Below are positions 6,952 through 14,277 of a DNA stretch of 14,277 bases, one piece after another (the stretch's first letter is position 1; each line of letters starts with the position of its first letter). Source of the stretch: a bacterium (lineage in GTDB: Bacteria; AUK180). Position numbers and translations under genes: made by a program. The stretch covers positions 1-14,277 of the forward strand of contig JAGGYO010000006.1 of NCBI GenBank assembly GCA_021162505.1, in the 5' to 3' direction. Under the pieces are notes generated by a model that ran no database searches, had not been told where the DNA came from, and worked only from the letters and a program-made list of their open reading frames with translations.

Positions 6952-8481
6952 TTAAAAATAAAAAGAAAGCTGTAGTTTTATCTGATATTCCGTCTTGTCC
7001 GTTAAGTTAACATCCTTATAATTATCATTCATGAAGAGTCCTAATAATCCTATGGACTTTGTCATATTCTTATCTATATAATAACCCGTACTCCCATCTA
7101 AATGAAATGAATCGCAGGCGCTTCTATTGAGGATCGAGGGTAAATAATTGGAGGATACATTGAAATAAAATCTTTTTAAATTCCAATTGACCCTTCCAAC
7201 AGGTAAAATATTATATGATGATATTTTAGAGTTAAAATAATATCCGTAACGACCGTTCAGACCAAATCGTATATTCATATTGTTATTTTTTTTCTGCAGG
7301 AGTCTCATATTAAGATAGCAAACCAAATTTATTGAAGCATTGTCCGACATACCTGATACCTTTTCTTTTTCATAAGATATTCCCATATCGGGTTCAATAT
7401 AAATAAGTTTATTCAGTGGAATTTCCGTATAATAGTTCAATTGATCTCCGAACATTGAATAGAGTCCGTCCCCTGTATGTTTAATAGTGAAATAATTGCT
7501 GAATCTGGTTTTTTTATTCTTTTTTCTCTTAGAAAATGAAAGATTCACAACGGTTGAAAAATAATCCGTATTTCTATATGTGTCAAAATACTGTCTAAAA
7601 TTTGATGAAATTTCAAATGTTGACTTTTCAGAAAAATATTTTGTTGAAAAATTAATAAAGTTATTATTTGCAATACCTAAACGAGTGGGCGAAACATATT
7701 GATCATCCATATATCCTGCTTCAAATTTAATATCAATGGGACCTAGTCTTTTGCCGAGCCTGCCGTAAGTGGCATAACCTTTAAGGTTCCCGTTGATATC
7801 CCCCGTTGAAATGGTATATAGTCCATTGGCTTTTAAATTAAAACCAAGAAAATTAAAACTCATTTCACCGCCCCCATTTAATCCTTTGGTTATTTTCTCA
7901 TATTGCGAAGGAATATTTGTAAATGTTCCAAAATCAGAAAAAGTATCACCGAATAACATCAAGCTAAATCTGTTTTTTATACGAAGATAATATTTGCCGC
8001 CTGCTCCCCAGCGATTATAGCGATAACTGTCTTTTCCGGACCAGATATTTCCGCCAAAAATTTCAAATGAACCGAATTTTGTTCGAATACTTGACTTAAT
8101 TCCTGTTAATGAATAGTTGAATCCGTTTCTTGTGGTATTCGCATATATTTTTCCACCTTCAATAAAAAAAGACCTTTTTTGAATCTTTCCGTAGATATTA
8201 TTCAATTCAAATTTATTATCATAAAGGTCATCATTTGTAAATCTTATGGAAAGTCCGGTAATAAGATTAAATCCAAGGAGCTTTGTTTTATATTTTCCGC
8301 CGATCTCCTGTATGTAAAATAACCCTTCATTTAGTGTGGCACTTATACTATCTGCTGTGGTACTATTTTTATAACCCTCTGTTGAAAAGGAAAGTTCTAT
8401 CTCATTATTACCGAATTTAACAGCAAATATTTCCAGAGTAAAAACAAATATTAAAAAAGCAGCTATGATCATTTTTTTCAT
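6952..8481 (-). CDS. Outer-membrane beta-barrel protein of unknown specificity
   Basis: This 509-aa protein has a clear signal peptide: MKK, a hydrophobic core and a likely cut after A20 in EIFA/VKFG. The mature part is made of many short alternating beta-strand-like segments rich in Tyr, Phe, Gly and Asn, and it ends YQIKLQLSFYF. A terminal Phe in an alternating strand is the usual barrel-assembly signal, so outer-membrane insertion is expected. No plug, TonB box or lipobox is visible. It starts 9 bp after the stop of the 1253-aa gene, with a GGTG just before the ATG, and must be cotranscribed with it. Its ligand and family are not recognised. A porin-like or secretion-partner role is conceivable but unproven. 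Confidence 0.75.
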   Translation of the reverse strand: MKKMIIAAFLIFVFTLEIFAVKFGNNEIELSFSTEGYKNSTTADSISATLNEGLFYIQEIGGKYKTKLLGFNLITGLSIRFTNDDLYDNKFELNNIYGKIQKRSFFIEGGKIYANTTRNGFNYSLTGIKSSIRTKFGSFEIFGGNIWSGKDSYRYNRWGAGGKYYLRIKNRFSLMLFGDTFSDFGTFTNIPSQYEKITKGLNGGGEMSFNFLGFNLKANGLYTISTGDINGNLKGYATYGRLGKRLGPIDIKFEAGYMDDQYVSPTRLGIANNNFINFSTKYFSEKSTFEISSNFRQYFDTYRNTDYFSTVVNLSFSKRKKNKKTRFSNYFTIKHTGDGLYSMFGDQLNYYTEIPLNKLIYIEPDMGISYEKEKVSGMSDNASINLVCYLNMRLLQKKNNNMNIRFGLNGRYGYYFNSKISSYNILPVGRVNWNLKRFYFNVSSNYLPSILNRSACDSFHLDGSTGYYIDKNMTKSIGLLGLFMNDNYKDVNLTDKTEYQIKLQLSFYF

Positions 8482-8490
8482 AATAACACC

Positions 8491-11400
8491 CTAAAAATCC
8501 CTGTCACCGGAAGGATTATAGACATAATATACCCTCACCCAACAATTACCACCACCATAATCACCAATATAATCTTCTATATGGACCTTTGCAAATTTAC
8601 CTTGTGCGGTTTTAACGAACCATACATCACCTTTGTGAATTGTGACTGATCCTGGGACAAAATTTCCGTCAGAGGGACAAGTTTTAAATGAATTTATATT
8701 TCCGTTTCCGGCATAAGCCATACCATAAAATGAATACATTGTATAAGGGCTACCGGACCAAACGATCTCACCGGTAATATCTCCCGTAGAATCATCCGTT
8801 TGTGTTTGTGTATCAAAATAAAATCCGGTATTATCCTCAATGAATGTTATGAACCCTGACGGCATCCCTTCCGTGGGACTGCCTGTTGATATTAGAGCAA
8901 AGGGGTTATCATTTCTTACACTGGTAATCTGCCATTTCCCTTGATCTCTTGAAAATACGAACATTGTATTTCCTGAAATATTTCCAGGCGAATTGGCAAT
9001 TGAGTTGAAATAGGACATTTTAAAATTCATCTCAACGGTAATTTTAGAACCCGAATAATTTCCAAAATTATATCCGCTGAAATATAAATTTATATTATCC
9101 AGTCGTTCAAAATTTCTTTGAACATTATAAAGAACATCAAAATCCATATCCCACGGGTGAAAATGTTTCCTGAAGGGCATAATGTTTTCATTGGCATAAG
9201 CAGATGTCAATTCTCTTAATATATTCATTATGGTCTGTTTTCTGTTTTCTCCAGTGAAATATAAGGCACTCCCATTCTGACAATATATCTTATTGCCTCT
9301 TTTATTGATGGCTTGAAATTTTAAATTATATGTTTTTTTATAGACAATAGGAATTTTTGCTGTAATTGATGAACCTTTTTGCTGGACCGATATTACTTTC
9401 TTTTCATTTCCAATATAATAAATGAGTTTTTGAATTGCCAAGCCGGACTTATCTGAAATACCTGCAACCGAAAGTTCAACATCAAAAGAACCTCTGGAAT
9501 AATCATCACGATCAATAAAAAGGGTTCCTTCCGAATATGCTTCAAAGGGCATTGATGTGATATAAAATTCTGTATTCTTATTATATATTTCATTTTCAAT
9601 TTGCTGTAATTCATCCCATTTTCTTCTAAATTCATCTTCATAGGGTTTTATATAAGTGATCAAAGGACTACATTCGTGATAATATCCATTGACGCTTTGT
9701 GCAGAATCATTGATCTTTTTCCTGTATGTTCTGAAATATGCTTTTAATGAACTTGTAGAACTGTATCTCGATTTTACCTGTTTATAGTAATATTCGAATT
9801 TTTTTAAATTGGTTAGAAAACCCGATCTATAATTTTGTATTTCAGCTTTTATTGGCTTTACTTTATTTTGAAATAATGCGTATTTCTTTTTAAATCCATT
9901 TATTTTATTTAAAATTTGTGTTCTTTTATAGCATGCGTCCTTGATCATTTTCGAGATGATCTCAGATTCTTTACCATTTCCATCCAAAAAATATAATTTC
10001 CCACTTTTTAATCTCCTGATAATTCCATCAATATTTTTTTTCAGTTCTTTAAATTTTTTTAAATTATTTTTAATTGAATCTTTCGGGATCTTTTCATAAA
10101 GATTTAATCCATCTGTAAGATCAGCTTCCATTTCCTCAATTGTCTCGGGAATATTTTTACCGTTATATTTTTTTAGTATTTTTTTAATTTTACTGCATCT
10201 TAGGTCGATCTTTGATTGTCTAATGATATAACTAAGATCATTAATATAGGTGACATACAAAGATATAAGTTTATCCGGTGTTTTACCTTTGACGGTTTTG
10301 TTCAAATAATTATTTTTAAACGGATGCGCTTGAACAGTGGTTTTGATATTTTGAGACATTATCTTGAAAGCGGTATTGAGTTCAATAGTATTTGAAAGAA
10401 TGGATTCCATATAGGTAAAATCGCTTCTTTTATTTCCTAAAAATTCATATAAATTCTTTTGTTTCTTTTCTATTTTCTCCATTAAGGTATCCAAGTTCTT
10501 TTGTTTACCGTTAAAATCTTTAAGAAAATAATTAAGATAGTTGCACCATATCTCATTTGTGGAATATTCCTTCATGTATTTTTCATAGAGTTCAGCAAAA
10601 TCATCATTGAACTCTTCATACTTTTTCATCTGCTCACTATAAAGTTTTTCTGCAAGATCATCAATTTTATTTATTATATCAAGATAGTTTCCCAAGCTAT
10701 CCTTTAGGTTTTTTGAGTACGAGGTCGTTAAAGGATTTTTTCTGATAATATCCCAAATTGCATATTTATTTTCAGGGATCGCTTTAATAAGATTTTCAAG
10801 TTCATTAAATGCGAATAAAACAGTGTATTTAAATGCTTTCTCAGGTGTTGAATTTAATTGCAATTGCTTGTACCGTTCTCTTTCTTCCTTGGGTAAAACA
10901 GCAGCCAAGCCATTGATCTTGTTCAATAATTCTCTAATACTATCGGGCGATTCCATTTCCAATTTTGTAATTCTATTTTCAATAGTTTTGAATTCTCTTG
11001 AATTTGATTTTGCTTGAATGGAGATCTGTTCTTTTTCCCTGCTCACATATTTCTTGAATTCATCATACATTTTGTAATTGTCTTTCTTTATCTTTTTTTT
11101 CTCATCAGATGTTTTATCTCCGCTATTCACATTTTTTTGGAGATTTTCATAATAGGTTTTTGCGGCTTTTAATATATCGTTAAATGAATTACTTAACTGA
11201 ATACCATAGATATCACCATTTTTGAAATCGGAAATAACATTCTTTATACCATTTTTAAATGAACTAAAATTCGCTTGATATTTTCTATCTTTTTTGGTCT
11301 CTTTTACTTCATTATTAATATTTTTTCCCCATGAGGAATCTGATATTTCCCCATCAGGATTTTTATAGGTCGAAGGATCGATCTTTTTCTTTTTTAATTC

Positions 11401-12252
11401 ATCTATTTTTTCCTTTTTTAATATGGTTAACTTATGTTCCAAACGGTATTTATTAATTTTATAGTATTTATCCACCTCTTTTTTTATTTTTTTATCATTC
11501 AAATATTGCTCAATAAATTCTGCATTCGGGTCTTTATAGCCTGCTAACTTTATGATTTTATAGGCATCATAATATTTTTGCTTTGCCTTTCTAAATGCCT
11601 GTTCAATTTTATATTGGGCTCTTTTAGCATAACGGATCGCCTGCTTTTGCTTTTGCTGTTTTTTCCGCATATCCATTGCTTTGGGTTGAATAATATTCCA
11701 ATATGCTTGATCTACTGCGGTTTGGTCCCAGTCGGAAAATTTGCCTCCCCCCTTTCCACCCATATATCCTGTTTGAGTTTTGATAATATTATAATAATCT
11801 TTTTTTACCTCTGAAAGGTCAGGAACACCACTATCTTCCCAGAGTTTTAATCGTGCCATTTCGTCAAGATATATTTTTACATAATTGTTCTTTCTTTGAT
11901 CGATGATCCATTTTTTGTTATCATTATAAGATTTTACCGCAAAATCCCAGCCGCCCTTTATCACGGCAACGGGTCCTGCACCTATAAAATATTCAGCTAT
12001 AGCCAATGCGCCGTTTGCCGCCTTTTCTTTCATCACATCCTTGAATTTTCCTTGTGCCAATTTATCAATGGTTTTAACATATTCATCCATATCATCAATT
12101 GACATTGGCAGCTTATCACTTATTTTATCTTTTATTTTTTGTTTTATATCATCATATACCTTTTTCTTTATTTTGTCTTTTGGAATGGTAAAAGATGAAA
12201 ATGAGGAGAAAATCAATATGATTAAAAATAGCTTGAAGAACTTATTTTTCAT
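8491..12252 (-). CDS. Large exported coiled-coil protein with C-terminal beta and NTF2-like regions
   Basis: This 1253-aa protein is not recognised as a whole. It begins with a signal peptide (MKNKFFKLFLIILIFSSFSS). A mildly hydrophobic stretch near residues 78-105 contains EYFIGAGPVAVIKGGW. Residues about 120-895 are mostly charged helix, Lys/Glu/Tyr-rich with several heptad-like runs, and have Gln/Lys-rich clusters near 195-205. Residues about 898-1000 look like a beta-sandwich (FEAYSEGTLFIDRDD onward). Residues about 1005-1117 resemble an NTF2/SnoaL-like fold: a helix IMNILRELTSAYANENIMPF, then strands ending FSRDQGKWQITSVRNDNPF. The last 125 residues are beta-rich with GDVWFVKTAQGKFAKVHI near the end. 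It has only about two Cys in the C-terminal part. It is the first gene of a two-gene operon with the beta-barrel. GGAGG at 12257-12261 supports the start. It is probably periplasmic or surface-exposed. Confidence 0.75.
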   Translation of the reverse strand: MKNKFFKLFLIILIFSSFSSFTIPKDKIKKKVYDDIKQKIKDKISDKLPMSIDDMDEYVKTIDKLAQGKFKDVMKEKAANGALAIAEYFIGAGPVAVIKGGWDFAVKSYNDNKKWIIDQRKNNYVKIYLDEMARLKLWEDSGVPDLSEVKKDYYNIIKTQTGYMGGKGGGKFSDWDQTAVDQAYWNIIQPKAMDMRKKQQKQKQAIRYAKRAQYKIEQAFRKAKQKYYDAYKIIKLAGYKDPNAEFIEQYLNDKKIKKEVDKYYKINKYRLEHKLTILKKEKIDELKKKKIDPSTYKNPDGEISDSSWGKNINNEVKETKKDRKYQANFSSFKNGIKNVISDFKNGDIYGIQLSNSFNDILKAAKTYYENLQKNVNSGDKTSDEKKKIKKDNYKMYDEFKKYVSREKEQISIQAKSNSREFKTIENRITKLEMESPDSIRELLNKINGLAAVLPKEERERYKQLQLNSTPEKAFKYTVLFAFNELENLIKAIPENKYAIWDIIRKNPLTTSYSKNLKDSLGNYLDIINKIDDLAEKLYSEQMKKYEEFNDDFAELYEKYMKEYSTNEIWCNYLNYFLKDFNGKQKNLDTLMEKIEKKQKNLYEFLGNKRSDFTYMESILSNTIELNTAFKIMSQNIKTTVQAHPFKNNYLNKTVKGKTPDKLISLYVTYINDLSYIIRQSKIDLRCSKIKKILKKYNGKNIPETIEEMEADLTDGLNLYEKIPKDSIKNNLKKFKELKKNIDGIIRRLKSGKLYFLDGNGKESEIISKMIKDACYKRTQILNKINGFKKKYALFQNKVKPIKAEIQNYRSGFLTNLKKFEYYYKQVKSRYSSTSSLKAYFRTYRKKINDSAQSVNGYYHECSPLITYIKPYEDEFRRKWDELQQIENEIYNKNTEFYITSMPFEAYSEGTLFIDRDDYSRGSFDVELSVAGISDKSGLAIQKLIYYIGNEKKVISVQQKGSSITAKIPIVYKKTYNLKFQAINKRGNKIYCQNGSALYFTGENRKQTIMNILRELTSAYANENIMPFRKHFHPWDMDFDVLYNVQRNFERLDNINLYFSGYNFGNYSGSKITVEMNFKMSYFNSIANSPGNISGNTMFVFSRDQGKWQITSVRNDNPFALISTGSPTEGMPSGFITFIEDNTGFYFDTQTQTDDSTGDITGEIVWSGSPYTMYSFYGMAYAGNGNINSFKTCPSDGNFVPGSVTIHKGDVWFVKTAQGKFAKVHIEDYIGDYGGGNCWVRVYYVYNPSGDRDF

Positions 12253-12269
12253 AGAACCTCCGTTTGGTT

Positions 12270-12298
12270 ATTATAACAATATTGAAATGCTATGTCAA
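12270..12298 (-). promoter_or_regulatory. Consensus sigma70 promoter of the exported-protein operon
   Basis: On the minus strand, TTGACA (complement of 12293-12298) and TATAAT (complement of 12270-12275) are separated by exactly 17 bp, so both hexamers and the spacer match the consensus perfectly. The predicted start is about 12262-12264. The ribosome site GGAGG (complement of 12257-12261) begins almost at the 5' end, and the ATG follows at 12252. The leader is therefore only about 10-12 nt. Confidence 0.85.
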
Positions 12299-12423
12299 AT
12301 TTATTGGGGACACACCTCGCCTTTTTCGCCTTTTTAAAAATCTTACAACAATTTATTTAAAATTTATTTTTGATGGGCATGGGGTACTATAAGTTTTGTA
12401 CTTTTAATTAATTTACCCTATTG

Positions 12424-12684
12424 CTAGACATACCATCCATTTTTTATCTTGCTTTTTATTCCCCATATCTTATATCCGTCTTTTGGTGGGCGCGTACCTT
12501 GAAAACTCACTATAGTGATAAAAGAAGCATCTTTTATATTATATTTCTTAGAGGGAATCCTTACAATTCTATTTTGGAGTTCTTTTGATCTAAAAATATA
12601 CTTCGGGTGTATCTTTACATTGGGCTCAAGCAACTCCATAAGTTCATCATCTGAATATTCTTTTTCCGTATCATAATTTTTCAC
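12424..12684 (-). CDS. Hypothetical 86-codon open frame, likely the 3' fragment of a broken gene
   Basis: The frame runs from a GTG at 12684 to TAG at 12424. No ribosome site precedes it, only a nine-A run. The product starts MKNYDTEKEYSDDELMELLE and continues with a basic region (IHPKYIFRSKELQNRIVRIP) and a C-terminal half that looks like a small folded unit (FITIVSFQGTRPPKDGYKIW). I do not recognise a family. The frame is open upstream of the GTG to a stop at 12712-12714. Allowing one base less in the A run joins it to a Lys/Thr/Pro-rich coding-like stretch in another frame. I therefore read it as the C-terminal end of a longer gene interrupted by the adjacent insertion sequence. It could also be an independent small gene. 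Confidence 0.5.
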   Translation of the reverse strand: MKNYDTEKEYSDDELMELLEPNVKIHPKYIFRSKELQNRIVRIPSKKYNIKDASFITIVSFQGTRPPKDGYKIWGIKSKIKNGWYV

Positions 12685-12725
12685 GATCTTTTTTTTTGGT
12701 CGATTTAGGTGTTATTTTATTTACT

Positions 12726-12892
12726 TTAATTGATTTTGGGGGTGGTATATTCGGATTCAAAATCTACTAATTTGGAAGAAGAAGCTTCTGTGATAAGATA
12801 AAAAATCCTTCTTTCCTTTCTTTGTATAGTCTTAAATTTTATAAGTGATTCATTTTTCTTTATTGAAACAACTACTTGATTTTTATTTTCGT
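12726..12892 (-). pseudogene. Upstream coding fragment of the IS-interrupted gene
   Basis: This minus-strand frame has no start codon of its own. It enters from the insertion sequence and stays open to TAA at 12726-12728. It reads protein-like, with segments such as ENKNQVVVSIKKNESLIKF and IQRKERRIFYLITEASSS, then VDFESEYTTPK. Removing one base at the A4 run (12734-12737) continues it as SIKVNKITPKSTKKK. Removing one from the A9 run (12689-12697) continues it as IVKNYDTEKEY, the start of the downstream fragment. Two single-base differences in homopolymers thus restore one continuous chain. The breaks may be decay after IS insertion or sequencing errors. The 5' part of the gene would lie beyond the element, outside the window. 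Confidence 0.5.
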
Positions 12893-12920
12893 GAGAATGT
12901 GCTATAATTTCTGTAAAAGT
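12893..12920 (+). repeat. Left inverted repeat of the IS256-family element
   Basis: This 28-bp end starts GAGAATGT and finishes TTTCTGTAAAAGT (12908-12920). It pairs with the right end at 19 of 28 positions: the inner 13 are perfect and the outer part is poor apart from the terminal GAG. Confidence 0.65.
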
Positions 12921-12935
12921 ATTTTATTAAAAAAT

Positions 12936-12964
12936 TTGAGTGGGTCATTAAAAAACCGTATAAT
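12936..12964 (+). promoter_or_regulatory. Transposase promoter overlapping a subterminal repeat
   Basis: TTGAGT (12936-12941) and TATAAT (12959-12964) are separated by 17 bp. Predicted start is about 12971, with a leader of about 22 nt. The -35 lies in the subterminal repeat GAGTGGGTCA (12938-12947), which recurs inverted at the right end (14235-14244). Confidence 0.7.
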
Positions 12965-12993
12965 ACTTTTTGAAACTAAAAGGAGATTTTAAA

Positions 12994-14223
12994 ATGACCC
13001 AAAGTAATGTTAGCAAAAATTATGAAATTTTTCAAGCGGCTCTTGAAAAAGATTCTGATTTTTTGAAGGAATTGTTAAAAGTAACCGTTCAAGAAATACT
13101 TGAAGATGAGAGAAATGCACAAATTGGAGTTGGAGATCATGTTAGAGATGATACAAAACGGCAAGGGAATAGAAATGGTTATAAGCCAAGGAGATTGAAA
13201 ACACGAGTTGGAGAATTAGAATTGCTAAAACCACAAATTAGAGAATTTCCGTTTAGAACGGCTTTATTTGGTAATTATCAAAGGAGTGAAAAAGCATTGT
13301 TGGCATGTATACAGCAAATGGTTATAGACGGAGTTTCCACGAATAAAGTAAAGAATATTTTAAGAAAATTATCGCCTGAACTATCATGTTCCAAAAGCAA
13401 TGTAAGCAGGATAGTCGGAGAACTTGATCCCATGATAGAGAAATGGAGAAATGAGAAATTATCAGAGCATTATAGTTATATGATTTTAGATGCAACATAT
13501 TTATATGTAAGGAATGAAGGCGCGGTAGTTTCCATGCCTTTATTTGTCTCAGTTGGCGTTACAAAAGAAGGGAAAAGGAAAATATTAGGATTAGATCTTT
13601 ATGAAAGAGAAACGGAAGCAACATGGAAAGAACATATTAACCAATTGAAATCAAGAGGTCTTGATAGCGTTGATTTGACCATATCTGATGGTCAAAAAGG
13701 TTTAATCAAAGTATTAAACGAAGAGTTTTCTAATACACCGCATCAAAGATGTATAGTACATTTTGAAAGGAATTTACTTGATAAGTTGCCTTACAAAGAA
13801 AGAAAAAGGGCTGCAAATTATATTAAATACATTTATTCATCTCCTACAAAGGAATTGGCTTTGAAAATAGTTTCCATATTGTACGATGAATATATAAATA
13901 AATACCCTGAATTTGCAACCTTATTGGATGAACATATTGAAGAAACCTTAACTTATTATAATTATCCGCAGAAACATTGGAAAAAAATAAGAACTACAAA
14001 TTTGCTGGAAGGAGTAGTTAATACAGCAATAAAGAGAAGATTGAAAGTTGCAAAAATATTCCCGAATAAGGCGTCATGTATAAGATATGCTGCTTGCGTT
14101 TTGATGGAACTTGACGAGGACTGGCAAACAGGAAGAAATTATATGAAACCGGAAGGAAAAAATGAAGAAAAGTGTAAAGACGCGATTTTTGAGAAAATGG
14201 AGATGTTAAGGAATGAAGTGTAA
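12994..14223 (+). CDS. IS256-family (mutator-type) DDE transposase
   Basis: This 409-aa enzyme catalyses cut-and-paste or copy-out movement of its element. The catalytic triad is visible: D166 in MILDATYLYV, D232 in LTISDGQKGL, and E339 in TTNLLEGVVNTAIKRRLKV. The family's conserved CxxH is at C253/H256 in QRCIVHFERN, and the C-terminal KRRLKVAKIFPNKAS motif is intact. No frameshift or premature stop is present, so it may be active. The ATG at 12994 is preferred because AGGAG (12981-12985) precedes it by 8 nt. An upstream in-frame TTG at 12970 would place this ribosome site inside the gene. It has only two GATC sites in 1.2 kb, fewer than its surroundings, consistent with foreign origin. Confidence 0.96.
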   Translation: MTQSNVSKNYEIFQAALEKDSDFLKELLKVTVQEILEDERNAQIGVGDHVRDDTKRQGNRNGYKPRRLKTRVGELELLKPQIREFPFRTALFGNYQRSEKALLACIQQMVIDGVSTNKVKNILRKLSPELSCSKSNVSRIVGELDPMIEKWRNEKLSEHYSYMILDATYLYVRNEGAVVSMPLFVSVGVTKEGKRKILGLDLYERETEATWKEHINQLKSRGLDSVDLTISDGQKGLIKVLNEEFSNTPHQRCIVHFERNLLDKLPYKERKRAANYIKYIYSSPTKELALKIVSILYDEYINKYPEFATLLDEHIEETLTYYNYPQKHWKKIRTTNLLEGVVNTAIKRRLKVAKIFPNKASCIRYAACVLMELDEDWQTGRNYMKPEGKNEEKCKDAIFEKMEMLRNEV

Positions 14224-14249
14224 TTTATTGGTTTTGACCCACTCTTTTA

Positions 14250-14277
14250 ACTTTTACAGAAAAAACGGGATTGACTC
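14250..14277 (-). repeat. Right inverted repeat of the IS256-family element
   Basis: Read on the minus strand it starts GAGTCAATCCCG and ends TTTCTGTAAAAGT, matching the left end. It finishes at the last base of the window, so the sequence beyond is unseen. Confidence 0.7.

Larger units (their letters stand above)
12893..14277 (+). mobile_element. IS256-family (mutator-type) insertion sequence
   Basis: The element is a single transposase gene flanked by imperfect inverted repeats whose inner part is an identical TTTCTGTAAAAGT. The TGTAAAAGT ending is typical of IS256-family ends, which are usually imperfect over about 25-30 bp. About 1385 bp fits the family. The outer boundaries (12893 and 14277) are inferred from a 28-bp alignment matching at about 19 positions. 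The left tip could be some bases further in. The right end falls exactly at the window end, so flanking target duplication cannot be checked. Confidence 0.8.

Noticed and set aside
12303..12336. GGGGACACACC followed by a tandem CGCCTTTTT, considered as a REP-like repeat or terminator
   Set aside because: There is no stable hairpin and only two short tandem units. No other copy was noticed in the window.
12041..12337. 98-codon plus-strand frame covering the start of the 1253-aa gene
   Set aside because: It is antisense to the signal peptide, ribosome site and consensus promoter of the real gene, with a low-complexity product.
12380..12406. GTAC...GTAC short hairpin followed by T-rich sequence
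   Set aside because: The four-base self-complementary stem is too weak to call a terminator.
12970..12996. TTG at 12970 as the transposase start
   Set aside because: The ATG at 12994 has a well-placed AGGAG 8 nt upstream. The TTG would sit at the predicted transcription start with no leader.

Overview
The window is about 31% G+C by rough sampling. It reads as chromosomal DNA of a diderm (Gram-negative-type) bacterium: it encodes a signal-peptide beta-barrel protein ending in Phe, Hfq, and PlsY. Shine-Dalgarno sites are visible and several promoters are close to TTGACA/TATAAT, so this is not Bacteroidota-style expression. No gene fixes the phylum. An AT-rich, poorly sampled diderm lineage is the honest limit. 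TGA is used as a stop, so the standard code applies.

Layout from left to right: (1) a CAT-anticodon tRNA with its own promoter, followed on the + strand by a coiled-coil/C4 zinc-ribbon protein. (2) A small four-helix membrane protein on the minus strand, convergent with the zinc-ribbon gene at 1 bp. (3) A tightly packed minus-strand housekeeping operon, in transcription order: EutN/CcmL-type vertex protein, YmdB-like phosphoesterase, miaA, hfq, hflX, der, plsY. Every junction overlaps or abuts, and transcription starts from a clear sigma70-type promoter about 10 nt before the first start codon. miaA-hfq-hflX is the order known from many proteobacteria. (4) A second minus-strand operon of two exported proteins: a 1253-aa helical protein with C-terminal beta/NTF2-like parts, then a 509-aa outer-membrane beta-barrel. 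Its promoter is a perfect TTGACA-17-TATAAT, again almost on top of the start codon. (5) Broken minus-strand coding fragments that run into an IS256-family insertion sequence. The right end of that element coincides with the window end, so this may be a contig edge.

The conserved operon combines RNA modification (MiaA), RNA chaperoning (Hfq), ribosome-associated GTPases (HflX, Der), cyclic-nucleotide or RNA-turnover-type phosphoesterase chemistry (YmdB family) and phospholipid synthesis (PlsY). The least ordinary items are the lone microcompartment-vertex gene heading this operon, an Hfq lacking the usual His of the Sm2 Lys-His pair, the unrecognised exported coiled-coil/barrel pair, and the IS-interrupted gene with two apparent homopolymer frameshifts.
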